A stretch of DNA of 64,000 bases from Ch128b sp964527925 (lineage in GTDB: Bacteria > Bacteroidota > Ignavibacteria > Ch128b): assembly GCA_964527925.1 (NCBI GenBank), contig CAZGQO010000011.1:1-64000 (forward strand). The letters are read 5' to 3'. Position 1 is the first letter of the stretch, and each line of letters opens with the position of its first letter. This document shows positions 43,289 through 52,117 of this stretch, in pieces. A program made the position numbers and the translations under genes. The notes beneath the pieces are model-generated. The model did not search any database. It saw nothing but the letters and a program-made list of their open reading frames with translations, and had not been told where the DNA came from.

Positions 43289-44212
43289 ATGAGATCAATA
43301 ATCATTTTAGTATCCTTAATCTCGTTTAATCTCTTTGCCCAAACTAGTTTCGAGTTTTTGAAACTCGATGGCAGTGCTCGTTCTGCAGCATTAGGCGGTG
43401 CATTTGTTAGTAATAATGACGATCCATCTGTGATTTTCTATAATCCCTCCGCTGTCCAATTTGTTGAAAGTGGAAAAGCATCCTTCGGATATCTAAAACA
43501 TCTGCTCGATGTAAATTCTGGATTTATAAGTTATGTAAGAGAATTTGAGGCAATAGGCAAATTAGGTTTAGGTGTAACTTATACAAATTATGGTGATTTT
43601 GAGCTTCTTGATGAATTTGGTTTTACCCAGGGCAAATTTACAGCGAATGATTTTGGTTTAATTGCTAATTATTCCAATCAACTTAGAGAAAAAATCTCTT
43701 ATGGATTGAATGTAAAATTTCTTTACTCAAGCATTCATAATGTAAATTCAGTAGCTCTTGCAACCGATTTTGGCTTTCTCTATTATGATATGGAAAAACA
43801 ATTCTCTGTTGGTTTAAGTGCTCTAAACCTTGGAAGTCAGTTAAAATCTTATTACTCAAAAAAGGAAAAATTGCCATTAGATGTGCGGTTTGGTCTAAGT
43901 AAAAAATTAGAACATACACCTTTTAGACTTTATCTGGAGTTTACCAAATTGAACGAATCAAATGGTAATTTCTTTTCTCGATTTAACAATTTCATTTTTG
44001 GAGGAGAATTATTTACATCAAATGTTTTGACTATCAGATTTGGTTATAATAACGAGAGAAGAAAAGAATTAAAAGTGGGCACAACTACCGGAACTGAAGG
44101 ATTCAATCTTGGACTCGGTATTAATATCGATAAATTCAGGTTTGATTATGGATTATCCTCATTTGGAAAGATTGGTTTACTTCATAGAGTGAATCTGGTT
44201 ACCACACTATAA
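43289..44212 (+). CDS. porQ: PorQ-like T9SS outer-membrane protein
   Basis: From the ATG at 43289 (AAAGGG 7 bases before) the product is 307 residues with a signal peptide (SIIILVSLISFNLFAQ). It starts FEFLKLDGSARSAALGGAFVSNNDDPSVIFYNPSA, the FadL-like barrel onset shared by PorQ and PorV. The later pattern (GKLGLGVTYTNYGDF, GKFTANDFGLIANYS, LNLGSQLKSYYSKKEKLPLDV, LEHTPFRLYLEF) fits PorQ better than PorV. PorQ helps to anchor the PorU-PorV-PorZ attachment complex at the outer membrane. It lies 87 bp behind the propeller lipoprotein gene and may be read from the same transcript, or from its own promoter in that gap. Confidence 0.78.
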   Translation: MRSIIILVSLISFNLFAQTSFEFLKLDGSARSAALGGAFVSNNDDPSVIFYNPSAVQFVESGKASFGYLKHLLDVNSGFISYVREFEAIGKLGLGVTYTNYGDFELLDEFGFTQGKFTANDFGLIANYSNQLREKISYGLNVKFLYSSIHNVNSVALATDFGFLYYDMEKQFSVGLSALNLGSQLKSYYSKKEKLPLDVRFGLSKKLEHTPFRLYLEFTKLNESNGNFFSRFNNFIFGGELFTSNVLTIRFGYNNERRKELKVGTTTGTEGFNLGLGINIDKFRFDYGLSSFGKIGLLHRVNLVTTL

Positions 44213-44220
44213 AATTTTTT

Positions 44221-44248
44221 GCTGCCGTTGAGAACATTCAACGGCAGC
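44221..44248. terminator. Bidirectional intrinsic terminator between porQ and maeB
   Basis: GCTGCCGTTGA (44221-44231) pairs perfectly with TCAACGGCAGC (44238-44248) across a 6-nt loop. T-rich stretches flank it on both sides (TTTAAATTTTT to the right, AAAATTTTTT to the left), so it can end transcription from either convergent gene. Confidence 0.85.
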
Positions 44249-44257
44249 TTTAAATTT

Positions 44258-46522
44258 TTATTTCTTTTCTGAAAGTTCATTAGCTTCAACAACTGCAATT
44301 GATGCCATATTAACTATATCATCCACATCACAGCCTCTTTGCAGAACATGAATTGGTTTTCCCATTCCCATCAAAATTGGACCAATTGCATCTGCATTAC
44401 CAATTCGCCAGAGAAGTTTGTAAGCAATATTTCCTGAATCAAGATTCGGAAAAATCAGTACATTTGCTCGACCCTTAATTCGTGCAAATGGAAAATCCTG
44501 TTCAAGTATTTGAGGATAAACTGCAGTATCAGCTTGCATCTCACCATCGACAATTAAGTCAGGCTCTTTTTCTCTGATAATCTCAACTGCTTTAGCTACT
44601 TTTTCACTTTCAGGATAAGGTGCATTACCAAAATTACTGAATGAAAGCATTGCAACTTTTGGTTCAATATTAAACCTTCGAGCCGTCTTTGCTGCAAGAA
44701 TTGCAATCTCTGCCAAATCTTCAGCAGTTGGATTAACATTTACTGTTGTATCGGCAAAGAAGAATACTTCTTTCTTAACAAGCATAATGTACAAACCCGA
44801 AACCTTCTTTACACCCGGAGCTGTCTTATTTATTTGAAGTGCTGGTCGAATTGTATCGGGGTAATGAGAAGTCAAACCTGAAATCATTCCATCAGCATGT
44901 CCCATTTTCACCATCATCGCACCGAAATAATTTGGCAATTTCATAAATTTTTCAGCTTCATTTTTTGTAATTCCCTTTCTCTGCCTCAACTTATAAAACT
45001 CTTCTACATATTGTTCGTAATATTCACTTGTTTCGGGATCCACAATTTCAATACCAGTTAAATCGATATTATGTTCTGCGACAAGATTTTTAATTTCATT
45101 ATGATTGCCAAGCAAAATTGGTCTGGCTATTTTTTCTTCAACCAGAATCTCCGCTGCTTTCAGAATTTTAACCTGATTACCTTCAGGGAATACAATTTTT
45201 TTCATGCTTCCACGCGCCTTTTCAATAGCTACTCTTACAATCTGCTTTGATATCCCAAGTCTCTCTAATAATTGTTGTTTGTATTCATCCCAATCTTGAA
45301 TTGGTTTTTTTGCAACACCAGTTTCAATTGCTGCTTTTGCAACTGCTGGAGCAACATAAGTTAAAACTCGTGGATCAAACGGTTTTGGAATTATGTACGC
45401 CCTACCGAATTTAAGAGGAACACCACCATAAGCACGAATCACTGATTCCGGTACTTCTTCTTTTGCTAATCTTGCAAGTGCATAAGATGCAGCAAGCTTC
45501 ATTTCATCATTAATTGAAGTAGCCCGAACATCGAGTGCACCACGGAAGATGAAGGGAAATCCCAGAACATTATTGACTTGATTTGGATAATCACTTCTTC
45601 CTGTTGCCATGATGATGTCTTTTCTCGCATCAGTTGCATCTTCATAAGTAATTTCAGGGTATGGATTAGCCATAGCAAATACAATTGGATTCTTAGCCAT
45701 TGATCGAACCATATCTTTACTAACAACATTTCCAACTGAGAGTCCAACAAAAACATCAGCATCAACAAGCGCTTCGGCTAAAGTTCTTGCATCAGTTTCA
45801 GCAGCAAACATTTCTTTGAATTCATTCATGTGTTCTTTTCGACCTTTATAAATCACACCCGTAGTATCACACATGATAATATTTTCTTTCTTCACGCCAA
45901 GCAAAGTATAAAGATGAGCACAGGAAATAGCTGAAGCACCAGCACCGTTAAAGACAACTTTAATTTTATCAAGTTCTTTCCCAGCTAATTCAACAGCATT
46001 CAAAAGAGCAGCACCACTGATAATGGCTGTTCCATGCTGATCGTCATGGAAGACTGGAATTTTCATTGTTCTTTTCAATTCTTGCTCAATATAAAAGCAT
46101 TCCGGTGCTTTTACATCTTCCAGATTAATTCCACCAAATGTAGGTTCAAGCAATTGAACACAGCGAATAAATTCATTTACATCTTTTGTATTAATTTCGA
46201 TATCAAATACATCTATATCAGCAAATCTTTTAAATAAGACTCCTTTTCCTTCCATCACAGGTTTACCAGCGAGTGGACCAATATCACCAAGTCCTAAAAC
46301 TGCTGTTCCATTGCTAATAACAGCAACCAGATTCCCTTTCGCAGTATATTCATAAGCAAGTTCTTCATCCTTTGCAATTTCAAGGCATGGTTCGGCAACA
46401 CCTGGAGTATAAGCCAGGGATAAATCCCATTGTGTTTGACATGGCTTGGTAGGTACTACTTCTATTTTACCCTTTCTACCAGTGCTGTGATAAAGTAAAG
46501 CATCTTCTTTATGTATTTTCAT
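44258..46522 (-). CDS. maeB: NADP-dependent malic enzyme with C-terminal PTA-like domain (MaeB type)
   Basis: The 754-residue protein has the malic enzyme part in residues 1-425: LAYTPGVAEPCLEIAKD, GIGDIGPLAGKPVMEGK-like sequence, DIDVFDIEINTKDV, IPVFHDDQHGTAIISGAALLNAVEL, and the NAD(P)-binding VVFNGAGASAISCA. A phosphotransacetylase-like domain of about 320 residues follows (KIVFPEGNQVKILKAAEIL, then MFGNFGNAPYPESEKVA-like regions and the end). It converts malate to pyruvate and CO2. In this family the PTA-like domain usually regulates by acetyl-CoA and lacks full PTA activity. With pckA it links C4 acids to glycolysis and gluconeogenesis. GGAGA precedes the ATG. Confidence 0.94.
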   Translation of the reverse strand: MKIHKEDALLYHSTGRKGKIEVVPTKPCQTQWDLSLAYTPGVAEPCLEIAKDEELAYEYTAKGNLVAVISNGTAVLGLGDIGPLAGKPVMEGKGVLFKRFADIDVFDIEINTKDVNEFIRCVQLLEPTFGGINLEDVKAPECFYIEQELKRTMKIPVFHDDQHGTAIISGAALLNAVELAGKELDKIKVVFNGAGASAISCAHLYTLLGVKKENIIMCDTTGVIYKGRKEHMNEFKEMFAAETDARTLAEALVDADVFVGLSVGNVVSKDMVRSMAKNPIVFAMANPYPEITYEDATDARKDIIMATGRSDYPNQVNNVLGFPFIFRGALDVRATSINDEMKLAASYALARLAKEEVPESVIRAYGGVPLKFGRAYIIPKPFDPRVLTYVAPAVAKAAIETGVAKKPIQDWDEYKQQLLERLGISKQIVRVAIEKARGSMKKIVFPEGNQVKILKAAEILVEEKIARPILLGNHNEIKNLVAEHNIDLTGIEIVDPETSEYYEQYVEEFYKLRQRKGITKNEAEKFMKLPNYFGAMMVKMGHADGMISGLTSHYPDTIRPALQINKTAPGVKKVSGLYIMLVKKEVFFFADTTVNVNPTAEDLAEIAILAAKTARRFNIEPKVAMLSFSNFGNAPYPESEKVAKAVEIIREKEPDLIVDGEMQADTAVYPQILEQDFPFARIKGRANVLIFPNLDSGNIAYKLLWRIGNADAIGPILMGMGKPIHVLQRGCDVDDIVNMASIAVVEANELSEKK

Positions 46523-46549
46523 AATATCTCCTATGATATTTTTGAATAA

Positions 46550-47653
46550 TTATTTTAAGTAGATCATTTTTTTAACCTGAGCAAAACTACTATTGTTTAG
46601 TTTATAAATCAAAAAACCGCTCGATAGGTTAATGTCTAATTGATTCACATCAAAATAAATTTCATTTAATCCATTCTTAAGACTTTCAGATTCAAAAATT
46701 TTTCTTCCAAGACAATCAAATATTTCTAATTTTAATTTGTCTTGAAGATTTTCTGGAATATAAACTTTTATACATGTAATTGAATTAAATGGATTTGGAA
46801 AATTCTGGTATAACTCAATATCTGTAATTCTCTCACTAACAACTGACGATACAGTTGCATCAGCATTTACAACCTGGCCAGCGTTAACCACAACAGCTCT
46901 TCTATAAGCACCATTTAATGCAGTTATTGTATAAGTACCTGGTTTAACATCACCAATTGCATAATTCTCTTGATATAAATCATCTGAACCGATGTATGGA
47001 TCATTAAAATTGTAAGTTAAAGCATAAGAAAAAGTTGTGTATGGAGGCCTTGGTTTTGGGTCAGGGAAAATATCAACTCTAGTGCTGTTCGCTGCATTTG
47101 GAATTCTTCCATAAATTGCCCCAGTATTTTTCATACCACACCACAACTCTGGATTTCGTCTACTTCTGGGAGTTGAATAATCTGGATAATTCATCCTGAT
47201 TTCAAAGTGTGAATGCGGTCCAGTTGAATTCCCGGTGTTTCCACTAATTGCAATTGGTTGACCACTAAATACAGTTTGATTGGTATTAACCAGTGGTTTT
47301 TTGAGATGAAAATATAAAAGATAAATGTTCTGATTATTCCATTGAGATTTAATGATTATATAATTTCCAGCACCGTTTGGTTCATAACCATTGATTGTGT
47401 CATTTGGATTGTATCCAACGAAATACACAACACCATCTGAAGCTGAAAATACTGTATCATAAATGATTGAATAATCTATCCCGGTGTGTGCATAAGAAGG
47501 ATTTTGAAAATTAGGTTCACCATAAAGATATGAACCATTAGCCTGAATATTATCTTTAACAGGTCTTTTCAATCTGAAAGATTGAGCATCAGTTTCTGAT
47601 AAGTACAACACGCTAATAGAAATAAATACTAGCAATAGTATTGATTTACTCAT
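46550..47653 (-). CDS. Secreted M23 metallopeptidase with T9SS sorting domain
   Basis: The 367-residue protein has a signal peptide (SILLLVFISISVLYLSETDAQ). An M23/LytM peptidase domain (about 50-165) carries all key residues: HTGID (H56, D60), LLYFHLKK (H116) and GPHSHFEIR (H147, H149). H56, D60 and H149 bind zinc by family analogy. A carboxypeptidase-like strand region follows (YTITALNGAYRRAVVV). The end is a T9SS sorting domain: QNFPNPFNSITCIKVYI, IFDCLGRKIF and FAQVKKMIYLK. It probably cleaves peptidoglycan stems or peptide bridges, or foreign peptides, outside the cell. It lies between maeB and pckA on the same strand. Confidence 0.9.
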   Translation of the reverse strand: MSKSILLLVFISISVLYLSETDAQSFRLKRPVKDNIQANGSYLYGEPNFQNPSYAHTGIDYSIIYDTVFSASDGVVYFVGYNPNDTINGYEPNGAGNYIIIKSQWNNQNIYLLYFHLKKPLVNTNQTVFSGQPIAISGNTGNSTGPHSHFEIRMNYPDYSTPRSRRNPELWCGMKNTGAIYGRIPNAANSTRVDIFPDPKPRPPYTTFSYALTYNFNDPYIGSDDLYQENYAIGDVKPGTYTITALNGAYRRAVVVNAGQVVNADATVSSVVSERITDIELYQNFPNPFNSITCIKVYIPENLQDKLKLEIFDCLGRKIFESESLKNGLNEIYFDVNQLDINLSSGFLIYKLNNSSFAQVKKMIYLK

Positions 47654-47701
47654 TGCGAGTAATCAAATATTGTTGATAATGAATACATTTAAATATAAAA
47701 A

Positions 47702-47723
47702 GAGGGACTAAATTAAGTCCCTC
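47702..47723 (-). terminator. Intrinsic terminator of pckA
   Basis: GAGGGACT (47702-47709) pairs with AGTCCCTC (47716-47723) around AAATTA, and on the minus strand the stem is followed by TTTTTATATTT. It lies 33 bp past the stop of pckA in the direction of that gene. Confidence 0.85.
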
Positions 47724-47755
47724 ACTTTTCTTGAAAAGAAAAAAGAATTGAAAAA

Positions 47756-49417
47756 TCAATTTTCAACCTGACTTAATCTTTTTGGTCCGGCGTTTATAAC
47801 TTCTTTGGGACAACTATCCTGATAAAGTTTGAAGTTCTCAATAAATCTTGCGGCAAGGGCATCGTATTTACGCCAGTATTCTTTTTTATCGCCCCATGAA
47901 CTTGCTGGATCAAGAACTTCGGATGGAACATCGGGACAGCTTAATGGTACTTCAAAACCGAACAACTTATCTTTTCGATATTCAACATTATCAAATTTAC
48001 CTTCAAGAGCAGCATTCAAAAGATTTCTCGTGTGCCTTATACTGATTCTCTTCCCAACTCCAAATTTTCCACCAACCCAGCCAGTATTAATTAACCAAAC
48101 CTTGACATTATATTTTAACATTCTTTCTTTTAACATTTGTGCATAGTCAATCGGATGACGAACCATGAAGGGTGCACCAAAACAAGCACTGAAAGTAATT
48201 TCAGGTTCTATTCCAAGTCCGATCTCCGTTCCTGCAATTTTTGAAGTATATCCACTAATGAAATGATATTGTGCCTGCTCTGGTGTTAAACGAGCAATCG
48301 GGGGCATTACACCGGATGCATCACAGGTAAGAAAAATTATATTTTTTGGATGGGAATGTACGTAACCATCAGGAACAATATTAGGAATAAATTCTAATGG
48401 ATAGGAAGCTCTTGTATTCTCAGTAATTTTATCATCATCCAGATCGATATTTCGAGAAACAGGATCAAACACTACATTCTCTAAAATTGTCCCGAATCTT
48501 TTTGTACATGAATAAATCTCTGGTTCATTCTCTGGTGAAAGTCTGATAACTTTTGCATAACATCCAGCTTCGAAATTAAAAACACCCTGAGAGCTCCAGC
48601 CGTGTTCATCATCACCAATTAATTTTCTTTTTGGATCAGCAGAAAGAGTTGTTTTTCCAGTTCCGCTTAAACCAAAGAATAAAGCAACATCACCTTTTTC
48701 ACCAACATTAGCAGAGCAATGCATTGGAAGAACATCTTTGAAAGTCAAAAGATAATTCAAAACTGTAAACACAGATTTTTTAATTTCACCACCATAAAGA
48801 GTATTTGCAATTATTGCCATCCTTGCGCTAAAGTTAATTATGATGGCTGTCTCTGTGCGAGTTCCATCGATAACTGGATCAACTTTAAATCCAGGTACAG
48901 AAATTATCGTAAACTCTGGAACAAACTTTTTGAGTTCATCACGATTATCAATTGTAATGAACATATTACGAGCAAAGAGGCTATGCCAGGCTTTTTCTGT
49001 TATGATTCTAACTGGTATTCGATACTCTGGATCTGCACATGCATATACATCCTGAACAAATAATTCTTCGCCCTGTGCCCAGGCTTGTAGTCTTGTAAAA
49101 AGTGAATTAAACTTTTCAAGGCTATATGGTCGATTGTAAATTCCCCACCAGATATTTTTTTCAGTTGATTCTTCTTTAACAATAAATTTATCAGCAGCAG
49201 CTCTGGCAGTATGTTTTCCAGTAAAGACAAGAAGTGGTCCACCTTTTACAAGTTTCCCTTCGTTACGGAAAATTGCTTCTTCATATAAAGCTTCATCAGG
49301 TAAATTCCAGTAAACATGATCAAGATAAGTCAAACCCTGATGTTTCAATCTAAAATCAGAAGCTAACTCCATTGCTTCTTTTGTTGCTGGAGTGTTGAAT
49401 TCTAAATATTTGCTCAT
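47756..49417 (-). CDS. pckA: ATP-dependent phosphoenolpyruvate carboxykinase
   Basis: The 553-residue protein has the ATP-type PEPCK motifs: the phosphate-binding loop GLSGTGKTTLSADPKRKLIGDDEHGW, FNFEAGCYAKVIRL with the metal ligands, and the C-terminal ATP-site region TWVGGKFGVGKRI-like. It decarboxylates oxaloacetate to PEP, or the reverse, in gluconeogenesis or fermentation. The ATG at 49417 overlaps the stop of the aspartate aminotransferase (ATGA at 49414-49417), so the two are translationally coupled. A TTG six bases earlier is a weaker start. It ends at an intrinsic terminator. Confidence 0.96.
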   Translation of the reverse strand: MSKYLEFNTPATKEAMELASDFRLKHQGLTYLDHVYWNLPDEALYEEAIFRNEGKLVKGGPLLVFTGKHTARAAADKFIVKEESTEKNIWWGIYNRPYSLEKFNSLFTRLQAWAQGEELFVQDVYACADPEYRIPVRIITEKAWHSLFARNMFITIDNRDELKKFVPEFTIISVPGFKVDPVIDGTRTETAIIINFSARMAIIANTLYGGEIKKSVFTVLNYLLTFKDVLPMHCSANVGEKGDVALFFGLSGTGKTTLSADPKRKLIGDDEHGWSSQGVFNFEAGCYAKVIRLSPENEPEIYSCTKRFGTILENVVFDPVSRNIDLDDDKITENTRASYPLEFIPNIVPDGYVHSHPKNIIFLTCDASGVMPPIARLTPEQAQYHFISGYTSKIAGTEIGLGIEPEITFSACFGAPFMVRHPIDYAQMLKERMLKYNVKVWLINTGWVGGKFGVGKRISIRHTRNLLNAALEGKFDNVEYRKDKLFGFEVPLSCPDVPSEVLDPASSWGDKKEYWRKYDALAARFIENFKLYQDSCPKEVINAGPKRLSQVEN

Positions 49418-50631
49418 GCCCAATCCCTCACTAATTTTCTATCGCCAATATAAAGTTCATTGGGTGCATTAGGATCAATTGCCCATTTAATTCGCTCTAT
49501 TCCTTCCTGAATTTCTTTTAGTGCACCAGCAAAACTTAATCGAATATAACCTTCAAAACCAAATTCAATTCCTGGAACAGTTAGAACCATAACTTTATCA
49601 ATTAACAATTGAGATAATTTATGTGAGCTTTTTTCGTAAGCTCTGAAATCAGCAAAGCAATAGAATGTTCCATCCGGTACATTAACTTTAACACCATCAA
49701 TTGTTCTGAGAAGTGAAACCATTACATTGCGATTGTTTTCGAGAGTGACTCTCAAATTTTCAACACTCGATTGAATCCCATTTAATGCACCAACAGCTGC
49801 CAACTGTAATACAACTGATGGCCCACCGGTTTGATGGCCCTGAATATTGGTCATTGCTTCAATGATTTTTTTATTTGCAACTGCCCAGCCTATTCTAAAT
49901 CCCGTCATCGCATATTGTTTTGAAACACCGTTTATAATAATCAACTTGGAGTTTTCATCTTTCTTTTTAGCATATTCCCAGCAATTGATTGGTTTTCTGC
50001 CATCAAAAATCAAACGATGATAGATATCATCCATTATTAAGTATAAATCACGCCTTTCGCAGAAATCAACAATATCAGCAATAAACTCTTCCGAATACAT
50101 TGCTCCTGATGGATTATTCGGACTATTAATGATGATTGCCTTTGTATAACTTCCAACTCTTTGTTCAATATCTTGAATTCTTGGATAAAAAGAACCGTCT
50201 TCAGGATAAACTGGGACTCCAATTCCGCCACATAATTTAGCCATCTCGGGATAACTCACCCAGTATGGTGCTGGATACAAAACTTCTTCCTGAGGATTTA
50301 AAATCGCTTGAAGAGCAACCATAATTGCCTGCTTTGCACCACTTGAAGCAGCAACATTTTCTGGTGCAACTCTTCTATTGTAGAATTCTTCAGTGTATCT
50401 TATGATTGCTTTTTTAAGTGCTGGTATTCCATCGGGTGGGACATATCTAACTTCACCAGTATTAAGATTTTGTACTGCAGCGATTATTGCGTCAATTGGA
50501 GCTCGGCTTTTTGGTTCACCTACACTGAAATTTATTACTGGTTCTCCTTTTTCTCTAAGTATCTGTGCTTTCTCATTTAAAACAAGTGTAGGCGAAGCTT
50601 GAATGTTTTTAGCAATATAACTTAAACTCAT
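49414..50631 (-). CDS. PLP-dependent aspartate aminotransferase (class I)
   Basis: The 405-residue protein is a fold-type I aminotransferase of the AAT family. It has NFSVGEPKSRAP (substrate-binding), GAKQAIMVALQAIL, INSPNNPSGAMY, the YLIMDDIYHRLIF segment, and the PLP lysine in INGVSKQYAMTGFRIGW. The C-terminus has VPGIEFGFEGYIRLSFA with the conserved substrate Arg (YIRLSFA). It exchanges aspartate and oxaloacetate, which suits its coupling to pckA, whose substrate is oxaloacetate. Which aspartate aminotransferase subtype it is cannot be settled from sequence alone. The upstream 179-bp gap separates it from frr. Confidence 0.92.
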   Translation of the reverse strand: MSLSYIAKNIQASPTLVLNEKAQILREKGEPVINFSVGEPKSRAPIDAIIAAVQNLNTGEVRYVPPDGIPALKKAIIRYTEEFYNRRVAPENVAASSGAKQAIMVALQAILNPQEEVLYPAPYWVSYPEMAKLCGGIGVPVYPEDGSFYPRIQDIEQRVGSYTKAIIINSPNNPSGAMYSEEFIADIVDFCERRDLYLIMDDIYHRLIFDGRKPINCWEYAKKKDENSKLIIINGVSKQYAMTGFRIGWAVANKKIIEAMTNIQGHQTGGPSVVLQLAAVGALNGIQSSVENLRVTLENNRNVMVSLLRTIDGVKVNVPDGTFYCFADFRAYEKSSHKLSQLLIDKVMVLTVPGIEFGFEGYIRLSFAGALKEIQEGIERIKWAIDPNAPNELYIGDRKLVRDWA

Positions 50632-50801
50632 ACTTCTACCCTTGAAATTTTTTGTGAGAGGATAATAACAAAGCAGGACTTAAGAGTTAGCATAAATTTT
50701 ATAAAATTAGCCGTATTTTTATTGGCTGTAATTTAATTCAAAAACAAAATCAACACTTTAAAAATAATCAATACATGAAACAGTACAAACAGAGAACTCA
50801 A

Positions 50802-50820
50802 GGAAGTGAACTACACTTCC
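50802..50820 (-). terminator. Possible hairpin overlapping the frr stop codon
   Basis: GGAAGTG (50802-50808) pairs with CACTTCC (50814-50820) around AACTA, which contains the complement of the frr TAG. No U-run follows on the minus strand, so termination is doubtful; it may instead affect release or mRNA stability. Confidence 0.3.
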
Positions 50821-51368
50821 ATTATCTCTTTTTCTTTGTGTTCTAAAAGTTCATCAATCAATTTAATATACTTATCAGTTAATTTTTGAACTTCGTTTTC
50901 AGCCCGTTTTCTATCGTCTTCTGATAAATGTTCTTCTTTCTCCATTTTTTTGAGATGTTCAATTGCATCTCTTCTTACATTGCGAACTGCAATTCGACCT
51001 TCTTCAGCAAATTTTTTGCAGAGTTTAACGAGATCTTTTCTTCTTTCTTCAGTGAGAGGAGGAATTGGAATTCTCAAAACATTTCCATCATTCAAGGGAT
51101 TTAATCCGAGTTCGGAAGTTAAAATTGCTTTTTCAATCGATTGAAGAGCTGATTTATCCCATGGTTGAACAACCAGAGTATGAACATCAGCGACAGAAAC
51201 ATTTGCAATTTGATTTAAGGGAAGAACTGAACCATAATACTCAGCTTTGATTCCATCCAGTAGTGCAGTTGTAGCTTTGCCAGTACGAATTTTTGCAAAT
51301 TCCTGTCGGACAAACTCTACCGACTTTTTCATTTTTTCTTCTGTTTCTTTCAAAACTTTATTCACCAT
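50811..51368 (-). CDS. frr: Ribosome recycling factor
   Basis: The 185-residue protein matches RRF from end to end. It opens with EEKMKKSVEFVRQEFAKIRTGKATTALLDGIKAEYYGS. The middle segment with LNQIANVSVADVHTLVVQPWDKS and the C-terminal helix with ERRKDLVKLCKKFAEEGRIAVRNVRRDAIEHLKK follow. RRF works with EF-G to split the post-termination ribosome. It closes the ribosomal cluster rplM-rpsI-rpsB-tsf-pyrH-frr and ends in TAG at its normal length. That shows TAG is a functional stop in this genome. Confidence 0.97.
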   Translation of the reverse strand: MVNKVLKETEEKMKKSVEFVRQEFAKIRTGKATTALLDGIKAEYYGSVLPLNQIANVSVADVHTLVVQPWDKSALQSIEKAILTSELGLNPLNDGNVLRIPIPPLTEERRKDLVKLCKKFAEEGRIAVRNVRRDAIEHLKKMEKEEHLSEDDRKRAENEVQKLTDKYIKLIDELLEHKEKEIMEV

Positions 51369-51385
51369 TGTTAACCTCGAATTTA

Positions 51386-52117
51386 TTAGTGAGTTTTAAC
51401 TTCGAGATCTACTTTTGTTCCTATCTTCTCACCAAGGATAATTCTTTTCAAATTACCTGGAACATTCATATTGAAAACAATAATGGGAATTTTATTTTCC
51501 CGACATAAGGTGAATGCCGTTAAATCCATTACACGAAGACCTAACCTTATCACATCTGAATAATTTATTTCATTAAATTTTACAGCATCTTTATTTTTTT
51601 CTGGATCGGAATCATAAATGCCGTCAACTCTTGTTCCTTTCAAGATAACATCAGCTTTAATTTCAATTGCCCTTAAAGCTGCTGCAGTATCAGTCGTGAA
51701 ATATGGATGTCCCGTTCCGGCACCTAAAATTATAACCCTGCCTTTTTCAAGATGTCTTATGGCTCTTCTGCGAATATATGGTTCAGCAATTTCTTCGATT
51801 CTAATAGCAGAAAGTAATCTTGTATGAATGTTTCTTTGTTCGAGAGTACTTTGTAATGCGAGTGAATTAATTAAAGTTGCAAGCATTCCCATTTGATCAC
51901 CGGTAACCTGATCAAATCCTTGTTGTGTACCTGCAACACCACGGAAAATATTTCCACCGCCAATAACTATTGCAATCTCAACACCTAGATTTTTAACTGC
52001 AATGATTTCATCTGCAAGACGAGCTAAAACATTTGGATCAATTCCAAACTTTTTTTCACCTAATAAGTCTTCACCGCTCAGTTTGAGTAAAATTCTTTTA
52101 TATTTTACATCAGACAT
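51386..52117 (-). CDS. pyrH: UMP kinase
   Basis: The 243-residue protein has the bacterial UMP kinase hallmarks: RILLKLSGEDLLG, IVIGGGNIFRGVAG, and DQMGMLATLINSLALQSTL, then GTGHPYFTTDTAAALRAIEI for UMP binding. It forms hexamers and makes UDP from UMP, with regulation by GTP and UTP known for the family. Its ATG overlaps the TAA of tsf by one base (TAATG), indicating translational coupling. frr follows 17 bp later. Confidence 0.97.
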   Translation of the reverse strand: MSDVKYKRILLKLSGEDLLGEKKFGIDPNVLARLADEIIAVKNLGVEIAIVIGGGNIFRGVAGTQQGFDQVTGDQMGMLATLINSLALQSTLEQRNIHTRLLSAIRIEEIAEPYIRRRAIRHLEKGRVIILGAGTGHPYFTTDTAAALRAIEIKADVILKGTRVDGIYDSDPEKNKDAVKFNEINYSDVIRLGLRVMDLTAFTLCRENKIPIIVFNMNVPGNLKRIILGEKIGTKVDLEVKTH

